This document shows positions 52,753-61,480 of a stretch of 64,000 nucleotides of DNA, in pieces. The notes under the pieces were generated by a model that had not been told where the DNA came from, ran no database searches, and was given only the letters and a program-made list of their open reading frames with translations. Source of the DNA: Glutamicibacter sp. MNS18 (lineage in GTDB: Bacteria; Actinomycetota; Actinomycetes; Actinomycetales; Micrococcaceae). Where the stretch lies: the NCBI RefSeq assembly GCF_026107515.2, contig NZ_JAPCHW010000005.1, positions 186,001 to 250,000 on the forward strand, read 5' to 3'. Positions within the stretch are counted from its first letter, which is position 1; each line of letters starts with the position of its first letter. Made by a program: the position numbers and the translations under genes.

Positions 52753-54243
52753 ATGACAACCACCCCAGAAGCCAACCGCACTGCGCTGGATGCCGACGTG
52801 ATCGTGGTCGGGGGAGGCAATGCGGCATTTACTGCTGCCCATGCCGCCGCGATCCGTGGTCGCAAGGTCCTGCTGCTGGAGAAGGCGCCAAGGGACCAGT
52901 TTGGCGGAAACAGCTACTACACCGCCGGGGCCACCCGCATTGCCCACGATGGGCTTGAGGACCTGCAGGACTTCATCGAGTTCGATGAGCGCCACCCGCT
53001 CTCCGAGGTTCCTCCATATTCGGCTGCCGACTACGCCGCGGACATCAAAAAAGTCACCGAGGGGCGCAATGACGAGGACATGACCGCGGTGCTGGTCGAG
53101 GAAGCGGCCCCGGGGCTGCGCTGGCTGAACTCACTTGGACTGAAGTACCGGCTGATGTACGAGCGCCAGGCCTACGCCCGAGAAGACGGCACCTACCTGT
53201 TCTGGGGCGGTCTGCATGTGGGCAATGTCGGAGGTGGCGAGGGGCTCATGCACGATCACCTGGCCGTGGCCGGGAAGTTGGGTACCGAGGTCCGGTTCGG
53301 CCAGGATGTCCACGGGCTGATAGTGGACGGCGGACGGGTTGTCGGAGTGAAGGTGCGCGTCGATGGGCTGGAGCGGGAACTGCGGGCAGAGTCGGTCATT
53401 CTGGCCGCCGGAGGCTTCGAGTCCAGTGCCGAATGGCGCCGCGAGCACCTGGGCGAGGGGTGGCAGCATGCCAAGGTCCGCGGTACCCCGTTCAATAACG
53501 GTGAAATGATCGCCGCTGGCCTGGAAATCGGTGCCGCCAAGGGCGGGGACTGGAACACCTGCCACTCGGTGCAGTGGGATGCGAACACCGCGCACAACGA
53601 GTCCAATCGTGAACTGACCAACCGGTTGACCCGCCAAAGCTACCCGTTGGGCATCATCGTGAACAACCGCGGTGAGCGGTTCCTCGATGAAGGCGCGGAC
53701 TTCCGCAATCTGACCTACGCCAAGTACGGCAAGGTCATTCTCCAGCAACCCGATTCGATCGCCTACCAGGTCTTCGATGCCTCGCTGCGCCCGATGCTGC
53801 GTAGTGAAGAATACGAGATGCCCGGGATCTCCGAGGTGGTTGCCGATTCGATCGAGGAACTGGCCGGAAAGATCGGGGTGGATGCCGCATCCTTGTCCAG
53901 GACAGTGGCCGAGTACAACGCCGCCATCGACACCAGCATCCCCTATGACCCGAACGTACTGGATGGGCGTGCGGCCAAGGTAAGTCCTCCCAAGAGCAAC
54001 TGGGCGGCCCCGCTGGAAACCGGGCCGTTCTACGCCTACCCGGTCACCTGCGGTATCACCTTCACCTTCGGGGGGCTGAAGGGGACCATCAATGGCGAGG
54101 TTCTGAACGAGAACGGTGAGGTCATCGACGGGCTCTTTGCCTGCGGGGAAATGCTCGGCGGACTGTTCTCGACCAACTACCCTGGTGGGTCGGGCCTGGC
54201 CGCCGGTGTCGTCTTCGGCCGCCGAGCCGGTAATCTGGCATAA
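52753..54243 (+). CDS. tcuA: FAD-dependent tricarballylate dehydrogenase-like, TcuA
   Basis: 496-residue flavoprotein of the fumarate reductase/TcuA group, predicted to oxidise tricarballylate to cis-aconitate. DVIVVGGGNAAFTAAHAA (FAD, residues about 15-32), FGGNSYYTAGATRI, VILAAGGFESS and the C-terminal NYPGGSGLAAGVVFGRRAG are the FAD- and substrate-binding segments. Long insertions typical of TcuA are present. Its electron-transfer partner TcuB is not in the window. The neighbouring TTT importer and citrate-type sensor support a tricarboxylate substrate. Confidence 0.87.
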   Translation: MTTTPEANRTALDADVIVVGGGNAAFTAAHAAAIRGRKVLLLEKAPRDQFGGNSYYTAGATRIAHDGLEDLQDFIEFDERHPLSEVPPYSAADYAADIKKVTEGRNDEDMTAVLVEEAAPGLRWLNSLGLKYRLMYERQAYAREDGTYLFWGGLHVGNVGGGEGLMHDHLAVAGKLGTEVRFGQDVHGLIVDGGRVVGVKVRVDGLERELRAESVILAAGGFESSAEWRREHLGEGWQHAKVRGTPFNNGEMIAAGLEIGAAKGGDWNTCHSVQWDANTAHNESNRELTNRLTRQSYPLGIIVNNRGERFLDEGADFRNLTYAKYGKVILQQPDSIAYQVFDASLRPMLRSEEYEMPGISEVVADSIEELAGKIGVDAASLSRTVAEYNAAIDTSIPYDPNVLDGRAAKVSPPKSNWAAPLETGPFYAYPVTCGITFTFGGLKGTINGEVLNENGEVIDGLFACGEMLGGLFSTNYPGGSGLAAGVVFGRRAGNLA

Positions 54244-54256
54244 GTAATCCATTGAC

Positions 54257-54292
54257 CGTTCCCGCGGGGCAACACCCTGCGCCGCGGGAACG
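54257..54292 (+). terminator. Hairpin after tcuA
   Basis: CGTTCCCGCGG (54257-54267) and CCGCGGGAACG (54282-54292) form a perfect 11-bp stem with a 14-base loop. There is no T-run; it could attenuate read-through into the GntR gene. Confidence 0.5.
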
Positions 54293-54324
54293 AGGTGGCC
54301 CCACCGGGTAGGTAGGCAAGGGAC

Positions 54325-54975
54325 ATGGCGAAGCTCGATTCCGAGGCAATCCACGCAAAGTTGAAACAGCGGCTGCTCAGTGGCCAGTACGCGCCGGGAG
54401 ACGCATTGCGCGAAGTGACGCTGTCCGAGGAATTCGGGGTCTCGCGTACCCCGGTCCGTGAAGCCCTGACCCGGCTGCTCCATGAAGGTTTGCTAGAGCG
54501 AAGGGCCCGCGGCCTATATGTGAAGGAAATCGATCCGGAACAGATCATGCAGGTCTACGACCTGCGCATCATGCTTGAAGGACAGGCTGCCGCCGAAGCG
54601 GCACTGAGCCGCACCGAGCCTGACATCATCCGCCTGCAGGCGCTGGTTGACAGGGACAGGTCCCTGGAACGCCCCGACAATGCCGTGCGGCTGGTCACCA
54701 ATATCGAATTCCATCAGGCGTTGTGGAAGTCGGCGCGTAACCCCGTACTGGAAGATATTCTTGACCGGCTGGCCACACACCATGTGCACGCTCCGAACTC
54801 GACCCTGTCGGTCGGGGCACGCTGGGAGGAATCCCTGGATGAACATGCCCGGATCGTGGAATGCATCCGTGACCGCGAGCCGGATCGTGCCCGCCAGGTG
54901 ATCCAGGATCACATGAGAACGGCCAAGGCCATGAGATTGCGCATGTTCTCCAACGTGGGAGTGCCCGGCGAGTAG
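54325..54975 (+). CDS. GntR-family (FCD) regulator
   Basis: 216-residue regulator: N-terminal winged helix with GDALREVTLSEEFGVSRTPV and the following EALTRLLHEGLLERR, then an all-helical FCD ligand domain (YDLRIMLEGQAAAEAALSR, EFHQALWKSARNPVL, EHARIVECIRDREPD) with metal/carboxylate-binding His and Asp residues. FCD regulators of this type usually respond to organic acids. Position after tcuA suggests local repression. Confidence 0.9.
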   Translation: MAKLDSEAIHAKLKQRLLSGQYAPGDALREVTLSEEFGVSRTPVREALTRLLHEGLLERRARGLYVKEIDPEQIMQVYDLRIMLEGQAAAEAALSRTEPDIIRLQALVDRDRSLERPDNAVRLVTNIEFHQALWKSARNPVLEDILDRLATHHVHAPNSTLSVGARWEESLDEHARIVECIRDREPDRARQVIQDHMRTAKAMRLRMFSNVGVPGE

Positions 54976-55097
54976 CCACGCATGCGTGATGTGGGGTGCC
55001 CCTCGGGGGACTCCTCCCTGACCGGCCGGGCCCACGTACCCCGGTACCCGTCCGCCCCCTGCTCCGACAGCGGAGTCGGGAAATGTTACGTTCTTCG

Positions 55098-55112
55098 TTG
55101 AACGGTGTTCAA
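55098..55112. promoter_or_regulatory. BioQ-like operator 1
   Basis: TTGAAC-GGT-GTTCAA, a perfect inverted repeat 96 bases before bioB, matching the actinobacterial BioQ pattern TGAAC-N3-GTTCA. Its left arm could double as a -35 (TTGAAC), with TACAGT (55123-55128) as the -10. Confidence 0.7.
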
Positions 55113-55143
55113 GTTTCTTGTGTACAGTGGTCGCAACCAGTAT

Positions 55144-55156
55144 TGAACAGCGTTCA
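55144..55156. promoter_or_regulatory. BioQ-like operator 2
   Basis: TGAAC-AGC-GTTCA, a second perfect inverted repeat, centred 45 bases from the first and just downstream of the likely transcription start. Two sites flanking the -10 suggest tight repression. Confidence 0.65.
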
Positions 55157-55207
55157 GTGATTCCCTTGGTGATGCTGGACGCCACCCCGTGAGAGGCGAC
55201 GTGTTCC

Positions 55208-56440
55208 ATGAGAGCAACCCAGAGTTCCCCGACGGCCCTGCCGGAGACAGCCGGCAGCGACTTTGATGCCAGCGCGCTAGCCGCGCGCATTGCCGACGGG
55301 CATCGGCTTGATCGCACCGAGGCGCTGGCCGTGCTCAGCACCCCCGACTCGAGAACCCATGCGTTGGTGGGCGCGGCCGGCCTCCTGCGGCGCAGGCACT
55401 TCGGTAACACCGTGAAGGTCAACTACCTCGTGAACCTGAAATCGGGTTTGTGTCCAGAGGACTGCACCTATTGCTCGCAGCGCCTGGGGTCCACCTCTGA
55501 AATCCTCAAGTACACCTGGTTGAAGCAGGATGAGGCAGTGCGCCAGGCGGGCCTCGGCGTGGCCGGTGGGGCATCGCGGGTGTGCATGGTCGCCTCGGGC
55601 AAGGGTCCCACGGACCGGGATGTGGACCGCGTGGCTGGAATGGTTGAGCGGCTCAAGGGCGAGCATCCCGAGATCGAGGTGTGTGCTTGCCTGGGCATTC
55701 TGAAGGAAGGGCAGGCCGAGCGCCTGCGCGCGGCCGGAGCCGATGCCTACAACCACAACCTGAATACCGCCGAGTCCCTGTACCCCGAGATCTGTTCCAC
55801 CCACACCTTCGCGGACCGGGTGGATACCGTCGAGCGGGCCCAGCAGGCGGGGCTTTCGCCGTGCTCCGGGCTGATCGTGGGCATGGGCGAAACGCCGGAA
55901 CAGCTCGTGGAGGCGGTGTTCGCTTTGCGTGAGCTGGGCGCGCAGTCCATTCCGGTCAACTTCCTGATGCCCTTCGACGGTACTCCGCTACAGGGTACCT
56001 GGCTGCTGACGCCATTGGCCTGCCTGCGCATCCTGGCATTGGTCCGGCTGGCCTGCCCGGATGTGGAGCTGCGCATGGCCGGGGGCCGGGAAATGCACCT
56101 GCGCTCGCAGCAGGCCGCGGCCCTGGAAGTGGCCAACTCGCTGTTTCTGGGGGACTACCTGACCAGCGAGGGGCAGGCGGCAGTCCAGGATCTTGCCATG
56201 ATCGCGGACGCCGGCTTCGTGGTGCTGGGCCAGGAGGGCGAAGATCCGTACCGGCTCGCGGAACAGTTGCGCCGGGATACCGCGGCCCTGCCTCCGCAGC
56301 AGGTCGCGGCGGCCGGCTGTGGCACCTCTTGTGCGGCCAGTTGTTCCGGCGCGACCCAGGGGTGCCAGGTTCCCGTGGAGGTGCCCGCGCCCACCCTGCG
56401 CCGCCGTGGGGCAGGGACGGGGCAGCTGCCCAACGCCTGA
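55208..56440 (+). CDS. bioB: Biotin synthase with Cys-rich C-terminal tail
   Basis: 410-residue radical SAM enzyme inserting sulfur into dethiobiotin. Cys82-x3-Cys86-x2-Cys89 in [13 protein letters not shown] binds the SAM cluster. [45 protein letters not shown] and [10 protein letters not shown] are the conserved barrel motifs. The protein is longer than typical BioB (about 320-350). The extra C-terminus contains Cys371, 375, 379 and 386 in a C-x3-C-x3-C-x6-C pattern followed by a Pro/Arg-rich end. No other biotin genes are adjacent. Confidence 0.95.
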   Translation: MRATQSSPTALPETAGSDFDASALAARIADGHRLDRTEALAVLSTPDSRTHALVGAAGLLRRRHFGNTVKVNYLVNLKSGLCPEDCTYCSQRLGSTSEILKYTWLKQDEAVRQAGLGVAGGASRVCMVASGKGPTDRDVDRVAGMVERLKGEHPEIEVCACLGILKEGQAERLRAAGADAYNHNLNTAESLYPEICSTHTFADRVDTVERAQQAGLSPCSGLIVGMGETPEQLVEAVFALRELGAQSIPVNFLMPFDGTPLQGTWLLTPLACLRILALVRLACPDVELRMAGGREMHLRSQQAAALEVANSLFLGDYLTSEGQAAVQDLAMIADAGFVVLGQEGEDPYRLAEQLRRDTAALPPQQVAAAGCGTSCAASCSGATQGCQVPVEVPAPTLRRRGAGTGQLPNA

Positions 56441-56479
56441 AGGATCTGACGGCCGTCCGGCAGTCGGGATTTCCCCTGG

Positions 56480-57109
56480 TCAGTGCGCTGCGAGCAGCCT
56501 GCCCGATTCCAACCGGATGACCCGGTCAGCCAATTCCAGGGAGTCCTGGTCGTGGCTGACCAGGCAGACGGCGGTGCCGCGGTCGGCTTCGTGACGGAGG
56601 ATCTCATGCATCTTCTTCCGGCTCTCGATATCCAGTCCGGCCGCCGGTTCGTCCAGCAGCAGGGTCGGAGCCTGTTGGATCAGCCCCTGCGCCAGTAGTG
56701 TGCGTTGGCGTTGGCCACCGGAGAGCGTGTTGAACGGCCGATGCTGGAGATCCTCCAGGTCAACCTGGCGGGCGCAGCGCGCCACATCCGCCGTAGGGAT
56801 GCGACGGCCGGAGCGTGGGCGCCAGGTTCCCATGGCTATGACATCACGTACGGTGACCGGCAAGGTGTCGGGAACCCGGGTATGCTGCACCACCAGCGCA
56901 ACCGTGCCGCGACGCTGGATTTTCCCTTGCCGCGGCGCATGCAGTCCGGCCAGCAACTCCAGCAGTGTCGACTTGCCTGAACCGTTCGGGCCTGCGATGG
57001 CTGTCAATTCTCCCGGGTGCAGCTGGAAGTGGATGTCGCGCAGCACGTCCTGTGTGGCGTAACCGAAGCACAGGTCGCTGGCGGTGATGGTGGGCGGGGC
57101 ATAAGTCAT
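56480..57109 (-). CDS. aztA: Zinc/manganese-type ABC ATPase, AztA
   Basis: 209-residue ATPase with Walker A GPNGSGKST, signature LSGGQRQR, Walker B LLLDEPAAGLD and switch LVSHDQD. It is shorter than ZnuC, like AztA. Unusually, it is transcribed away from the other azt genes, sharing with aztB a short spacer that carries a Zur-type palindrome. It should energise the AztB permease. Confidence 0.88.
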   Translation of the reverse strand: MTYAPPTITASDLCFGYATQDVLRDIHFQLHPGELTAIAGPNGSGKSTLLELLAGLHAPRQGKIQRRGTVALVVQHTRVPDTLPVTVRDVIAMGTWRPRSGRRIPTADVARCARQVDLEDLQHRPFNTLSGGQRQRTLLAQGLIQQAPTLLLDEPAAGLDIESRKKMHEILRHEADRGTAVCLVSHDQDSLELADRVIRLESGRLLAAH

Positions 57110-57129
57110 GCAACCAGTGTATCAATTGC

Positions 57130-57144
57130 TAATGATTCTCATTA
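57130..57144. promoter_or_regulatory. Zur-box-like palindrome
   Basis: TAATGA-TTC-TCATTA is a perfect inverted repeat in the divergent aztA/aztB spacer, matching the AATGATT-TCATT core of actinobacterial Zur boxes. It should repress both genes when zinc is sufficient. Confidence 0.7.
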
Positions 57145-57149
57145 ACGGT

Positions 57150-58040
57150 ATGTTCGTTCTCGTGTTGATTGAACCCCTGAATGCAGACTTCATGCTCCGG
57201 GCCCTGACCGGAGGCAGCCTGGTGGCCATCATTTGCGGTATTGCTGGAACCTGGGTGGTTGTCCGCGGCATGGCTTTCTTGGGGGAAGCGCTTGGCCACG
57301 GCATGCTGCCCGGCGTTGCATTGGCCACCGTCTTGGGATGGCCATTGCTCCTCGGTGCTGCAGGCAGCGCGATCGTGATGAGCGCGGCCATCGGCGTACT
57401 GCAACGGCGGGGCCGGCTCTCCTACGACACGAGCATCGGGTTGCTGTTTGTCGGAATGCTCTCCGCCGGGGTGATCATCGTGTCGCACTCCCGGAGTTTC
57501 GCCACCGACGCCACCACCATGCTCTTCGGCGACATCCTCGCGATCTCCGCCGGTGACCTGCTGGTGCTGTCCTGTGCGCTGGGACTGGCCGTCGTGATTG
57601 CCGTGACGTTCCACCGGGCGTTTACCGCGGCCGCCTTCGACCCGAGGATCGCCCAGCTCCTGGGACTCAGGCCACTGCGCACCCAGGTGATCCTGGTCGG
57701 ATTGGTCACCTTGGCCGTTGTCGCCTCCTACCAGGCGGTCGGGACATTATTGGTGGTCGGCCTGTTGCTGGCCCCGGTGGTGGCCGCAAACCGCTGGACC
57801 ACACGTATCCCGGGAACCATGGTGCTGGCCTCGCTCTTCGGCATCACCTCGGTGCTCTGCGGCTTGCTGATCTCCTGGTATCTGGGGACCGCCGCGGGGG
57901 CCTCCATTGCGGCCGCGGCCATAGGACTGAGCCTGTGCTCGGCGCTGGTCCGCTCGCTGGCCATGCGCAGCGGCCATTCGGCAACACACCAGCGCACACA
58001 ACCGACAACAACTCCAGCCATGAGCAAAGGAAATGCATGA
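57150..58040 (+). CDS. aztB: Zinc ABC permease, AztB
   Basis: 296-residue ABC-3 family permease, about eight helices, with GTWVVVRGMAFLGEALGHGM, LPGVALATVLG and GTLLVVGLLLAPVVAA as family landmarks. The frame extends upstream to 57108, but an earlier start would run through the Zur box. ATG 57150 or GTG 57162 gives the normal LIEPLNADFMLRAL N-terminus. The stop overlaps the next ATG (ATGA). Confidence 0.9.
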   Translation: MFVLVLIEPLNADFMLRALTGGSLVAIICGIAGTWVVVRGMAFLGEALGHGMLPGVALATVLGWPLLLGAAGSAIVMSAAIGVLQRRGRLSYDTSIGLLFVGMLSAGVIIVSHSRSFATDATTMLFGDILAISAGDLLVLSCALGLAVVIAVTFHRAFTAAAFDPRIAQLLGLRPLRTQVILVGLVTLAVVASYQAVGTLLVVGLLLAPVVAANRWTTRIPGTMVLASLFGITSVLCGLLISWYLGTAAGASIAAAAIGLSLCSALVRSLAMRSGHSATHQRTQPTTTPAMSKGNA

Positions 58041-59308
58041 ATCGCGCCCTCACCGGCTTGCTGGCCACCTCGGTGTCCCTGCTCGTCCTCACCTCCTGCG
58101 CCCAGAACGCGCCAGGCAACGAGCCATCAACGACCCTCTCCGGAAACGGGGAACAGCACGAATCCCATGATCACGAGCCCGAACCCGAGCACGGGGTCCA
58201 GGAAACCAGTGAAGCCCCGCTACATCTGGTGAGCATCGATTCCCAGGGGCGGGTCGGGATGCTGGACCTGGTCTCCGAAGAGGGCCGGGAGCTGGGACAG
58301 ATCCCGGTTCCGCACAACGTGGACAGCGATGGGCGGTACGTCTTTGCCGATACCGGGGCAGGGGTACAGGTCATTGATTCGGGTATGTGGAGCTGGGCCC
58401 ACGGGGACCACTTCCACTACTACCGGGGCACCCCGGGACTGTTGGGAAATCTGGAGGGGAGCGGCCCGGCGATCGTCTCCATCTCGGCGCATTCCACCTC
58501 CGGCGGCACCGGGGTCTTCTTCCCCGAGACCGGCCAGGCGACCGTGCTGGATAACAAGGAATTGTCCCACGGGCGCCTCCAAGAGGTTTTCAGTATCCAA
58601 CTCGAAGAAAACCAGACATTGCTCTCGCCCTTCGGGAAGGGGGCCCTGGTCAGCCGGACCGATAACGACGGCCAAGTCACGGGCGTCCGATACGTGGACG
58701 AGGAAGGAGTACCGGTGGCGGACAGCGAAGCCGATTGCCCACAGGCCCACGGTAGTATCACCACCGCTGCCGGGGTAGTTCTCGGGTGCGCCGACGGCGC
58801 GCTGGTGGCCACCGGGACCGGCGAAACCCCCGAATTCGAGAAGATTCCATACCCGGAACGGGTTCCGGCCGCCGAGCGGGCCATGGACTTCGCCGGGCGC
58901 AAGGCTCGGCCCAGTGTCGCGGCATTGGCCGGCGAGCACGGCGCCTGGATCCTGGATGCCAGGGCAAAAAGCTGGGAACGGATCTGGCAGGGCCGGACGT
59001 TGCTGCGGGTCATCGCGGTTGACGATGCCAAGGGACATGTGATCGCGTTGGATGATGCCGGGCGATTGCGGATCCACCAGCTGGAGTCCGGCGAGGAGAC
59101 CGCGGTCAGCGAACCGCTGCTGGCACACCTGGTTGACGACCCGCAGCTGCTGCAGGGGGTCGAACTGTCCGTGGACCAAAGCCGCGCCTACCTCAACGAC
59201 CCGGCCAGCGGAACCGTCCATGAGATCGATTTCGCCGATAGCGGGCGCATCACTCGCAGCCTGGACACACCGACGGACGCGGTCTTCATGGCGGAGACCG
59301 GCCGGTGA
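58037..59308 (+). CDS. aztD: AztD-like zinc chaperone lipoprotein (1)
   Basis: 423-residue beta-propeller-type protein of the AztD family, proposed to hand zinc to AztC outside the membrane. Lipobox LTSC (Cys21) indicates a lipoprotein. A His-rich tract (His41, 44, 46, 52 in HESHDHEPEPEHG) follows the anchor, and a second cluster HGDHFHYY lies near residue 120, both likely zinc ligands. A Cys pair (DCPQAHG and LGCADG) may form a disulfide. It overlaps aztB (ATGA) and aztC (GTGA), so it is part of the transporter operon. Confidence 0.85.
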   Translation: MNRALTGLLATSVSLLVLTSCAQNAPGNEPSTTLSGNGEQHESHDHEPEPEHGVQETSEAPLHLVSIDSQGRVGMLDLVSEEGRELGQIPVPHNVDSDGRYVFADTGAGVQVIDSGMWSWAHGDHFHYYRGTPGLLGNLEGSGPAIVSISAHSTSGGTGVFFPETGQATVLDNKELSHGRLQEVFSIQLEENQTLLSPFGKGALVSRTDNDGQVTGVRYVDEEGVPVADSEADCPQAHGSITTAAGVVLGCADGALVATGTGETPEFEKIPYPERVPAAERAMDFAGRKARPSVAALAGEHGAWILDARAKSWERIWQGRTLLRVIAVDDAKGHVIALDDAGRLRIHQLESGEETAVSEPLLAHLVDDPQLLQGVELSVDQSRAYLNDPASGTVHEIDFADSGRITRSLDTPTDAVFMAETGR

Positions 59309-60225
59309 CCGGGCGGTTCAGGCGCCGGCTGCTGCTGGTCGGCACGGTGGCCGCGCTGCTGCTGACCGGGTGCACGGCCACCGCACCGGACGGGGAACCG
59401 GTGCGGATCGTGGTGACCACCAATATCCTGGGCGACGTGGTCGAACAGGTGGTGGGGGATGCGGCAGAAGTGACCACCTTGATGAAACCCAACGCCGACC
59501 CGCACTCCTTCGCGGTCTCGGCCCGCGAATCGGCGCTGATGGCCGAGGCCGACCTGTTGGTGACCAGCGGGTTGGGTCTGGAAGAGGGGTTGGAACAGCA
59601 CCTGTCCCGGGCCGCCGCCTCCGGTTCACGGCTCTTCGTGGCCGGGGACCACCTGGCGGTGCTGGACTACGCGCCCGATGCCGGAAGCGACACCCCGGAC
59701 CCGCACTTCTGGACCGACCCGTTGCGGATGGCCGAGGTTGTTGACGCGCTGGGCAGGGAACTGGCGACGGTTGAGGGGATCGACATCCCGGCGGTGGAAC
59801 TCGGCGTCCGGGAATACCGGGCGCAACTGGTGGAACTGGACGAACGGATGCGTGACTCGTTCAGGCGGATACCGTCCGAACGCCGGGCCCTGGTGACCAA
59901 CCACCACGTCTTCGGCTACCTGGCCGAGCGCTATGATTTCAAGCTTGTCGGCGCGGTGATCCCGGGCGGCACCACCCTGGCCGCACCCAGTGCGGCGGAC
60001 CTGGACGGGCTGGCCACGGCTATCAGGCAGGCCGGGGTGCCGGCGATCTTCGCCGAATCCTCGCAACCGGACCGGCTGGTGCGGGCCCTGGCCGAGGAGT
60101 CAGGAATCCACGTCGAGGTCATCGAGCTGTTCAGCGAATCGCTCAGCGAACCCGGTGACGGGGCCGGAAGCTACCTGGAAATGATGTACAGCAATACCGA
60201 ACGAATTACCGACGGGCTTGGCTAG
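59305..60225 (+). CDS. aztC: Zinc-binding lipoprotein, AztC (ZnuA family)
   Basis: 306-residue cluster A-I binding protein. Lipobox LTGC (Cys at about residue 17). Metal ligands are recognisable in NADPHSFAV, DPHFWTDPL and NHHVFGYLAERY, with an acidic residue in SSQPDRLV. It lacks the long His-rich loop of ZnuA, which fits AztC-type proteins that rely on AztD for loading. GTG start overlapping the aztD copy upstream. Confidence 0.9.
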   Translation: MTGRFRRRLLLVGTVAALLLTGCTATAPDGEPVRIVVTTNILGDVVEQVVGDAAEVTTLMKPNADPHSFAVSARESALMAEADLLVTSGLGLEEGLEQHLSRAAASGSRLFVAGDHLAVLDYAPDAGSDTPDPHFWTDPLRMAEVVDALGRELATVEGIDIPAVELGVREYRAQLVELDERMRDSFRRIPSERRALVTNHHVFGYLAERYDFKLVGAVIPGGTTLAAPSAADLDGLATAIRQAGVPAIFAESSQPDRLVRALAEESGIHVEVIELFSESLSEPGDGAGSYLEMMYSNTERITDGLG

Positions 60226-60253
60226 AGCAGCCCGCCCCATGAAAGGAAACACC

Positions 60254-61450
60254 ATGAAGAAATTGCAGAACCGGCCCTTGGCCCTGTTCTCGACACTTGC
60301 ACTGCTGGGGCTGGCGGCCACCGGCTGCGCCTCAGGGTCAACCGGTTCCGCTCCGGAACCGGCGGCTTCCGGGCAGGGCGTGGAGCACGGGCTGGCGCCG
60401 CTAGCCGTCAGCTACGAGAACGGGATTGCGGTGCTCGATGGTACCAGCCTGGATGTGCTGGCGACCCTGGATAGCGAGGAGTTCACCCGGCTCAACGCGG
60501 TCGGTGACGGCAAGCATATCCTCGTGACCACCTCCCGCGGGTTCGAGGTGCTGGATACCGCCGTGCCGGAACTGACCGGGGCCACCTTCTCGGCCACCAC
60601 CCCGGGGCACGTGGTGCGCCATGCGGGCAAGACCGTGCTCTTTGATGACGGCACCGGGGATACCACCGTCTTCGAGACATCCGCACTCGATGCCGCCGGT
60701 AGGCAGCTTCCCGAAACCCGTGTGATCCCGGGTCAGGAGGCCCACCACGGGGTTTCGGTCGAACTGGCCGACGGCACCCTGGTGACCACCATCGGCACCG
60801 AGCAGTCACGCAGCGGCGCCAAGGCCCTGGATAGCCAGGGCCAGGAGCTGGATTCCAATACCAGCTGCCCGGGTATCCACGGGGAGGAGACCGCCCAGGG
60901 TGAAGCGGTGGTCTTCGGCTGCGAGGACGGGGCGTTGCTGTACCACGACGGGCACTTCGACAAGTTCACCGCCCCGGACGACTACGGGCGGATGGGCAAT
61001 GCCTACGTTTCGGAGAACAGCCCCATCATCGTCGGGGATTACAAGAATGATCCCGACGCCGAGGGGTATCTGTTGAACCGGATGGCGTTGATCGACACCG
61101 CCAAGCACTCCTATGAGGTCATCGAGCTGCCCGCGGGGGTGCAGTACACCTGGCGCGGGGTGGTCCGCGGCCCGGACGAGCAGGCCTACATCCTGGCCAC
61201 CGACGGGGCGATCCACGTGCTGGATCCGTCCACCGGGGAAATCACCGGGAAGTACGATGTGCTCGATCCCTGGCAGGGCCCGATGAACTGGCAGGATCCG
61301 CATCCGGCCATGACGCTCAACGGTTCGATCGCCTATGTGGCGGATCCGGAGAACAACCAGGTCCATGCGGTTGACCTGGAAACCGGGGATAGGACCGCCA
61401 CTGCCACGCTGGACGCGGCACCGAACGAAATGGCCGCGGCGCTGGGGTAG
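60254..61450 (+). CDS. AztD-like lipoprotein (2)
   Basis: 398-residue paralogue of the upstream AztD, with lipobox ATGC and the same propeller pattern, including the Cys pair CPGIHGEE and VFGCEDGALLYHDGHFDKF. It lacks both the N-terminal His tract and the HGDHFHYY cluster of copy 1 (the matching region reads ELTGATFSATTPGH), while keeping single His residues (VEHG, HDGHF). ATG at 60254 follows AAAGGAAAC. It may be a second chaperone with different metal affinity or partner. Confidence 0.83.
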   Translation: MKKLQNRPLALFSTLALLGLAATGCASGSTGSAPEPAASGQGVEHGLAPLAVSYENGIAVLDGTSLDVLATLDSEEFTRLNAVGDGKHILVTTSRGFEVLDTAVPELTGATFSATTPGHVVRHAGKTVLFDDGTGDTTVFETSALDAAGRQLPETRVIPGQEAHHGVSVELADGTLVTTIGTEQSRSGAKALDSQGQELDSNTSCPGIHGEETAQGEAVVFGCEDGALLYHDGHFDKFTAPDDYGRMGNAYVSENSPIIVGDYKNDPDAEGYLLNRMALIDTAKHSYEVIELPAGVQYTWRGVVRGPDEQAYILATDGAIHVLDPSTGEITGKYDVLDPWQGPMNWQDPHPAMTLNGSIAYVADPENNQVHAVDLETGDRTATATLDAAPNEMAAALG

Positions 61451-61480
61451 CCATGCGCTGAGCAAAGGGTATTGCGGGTA

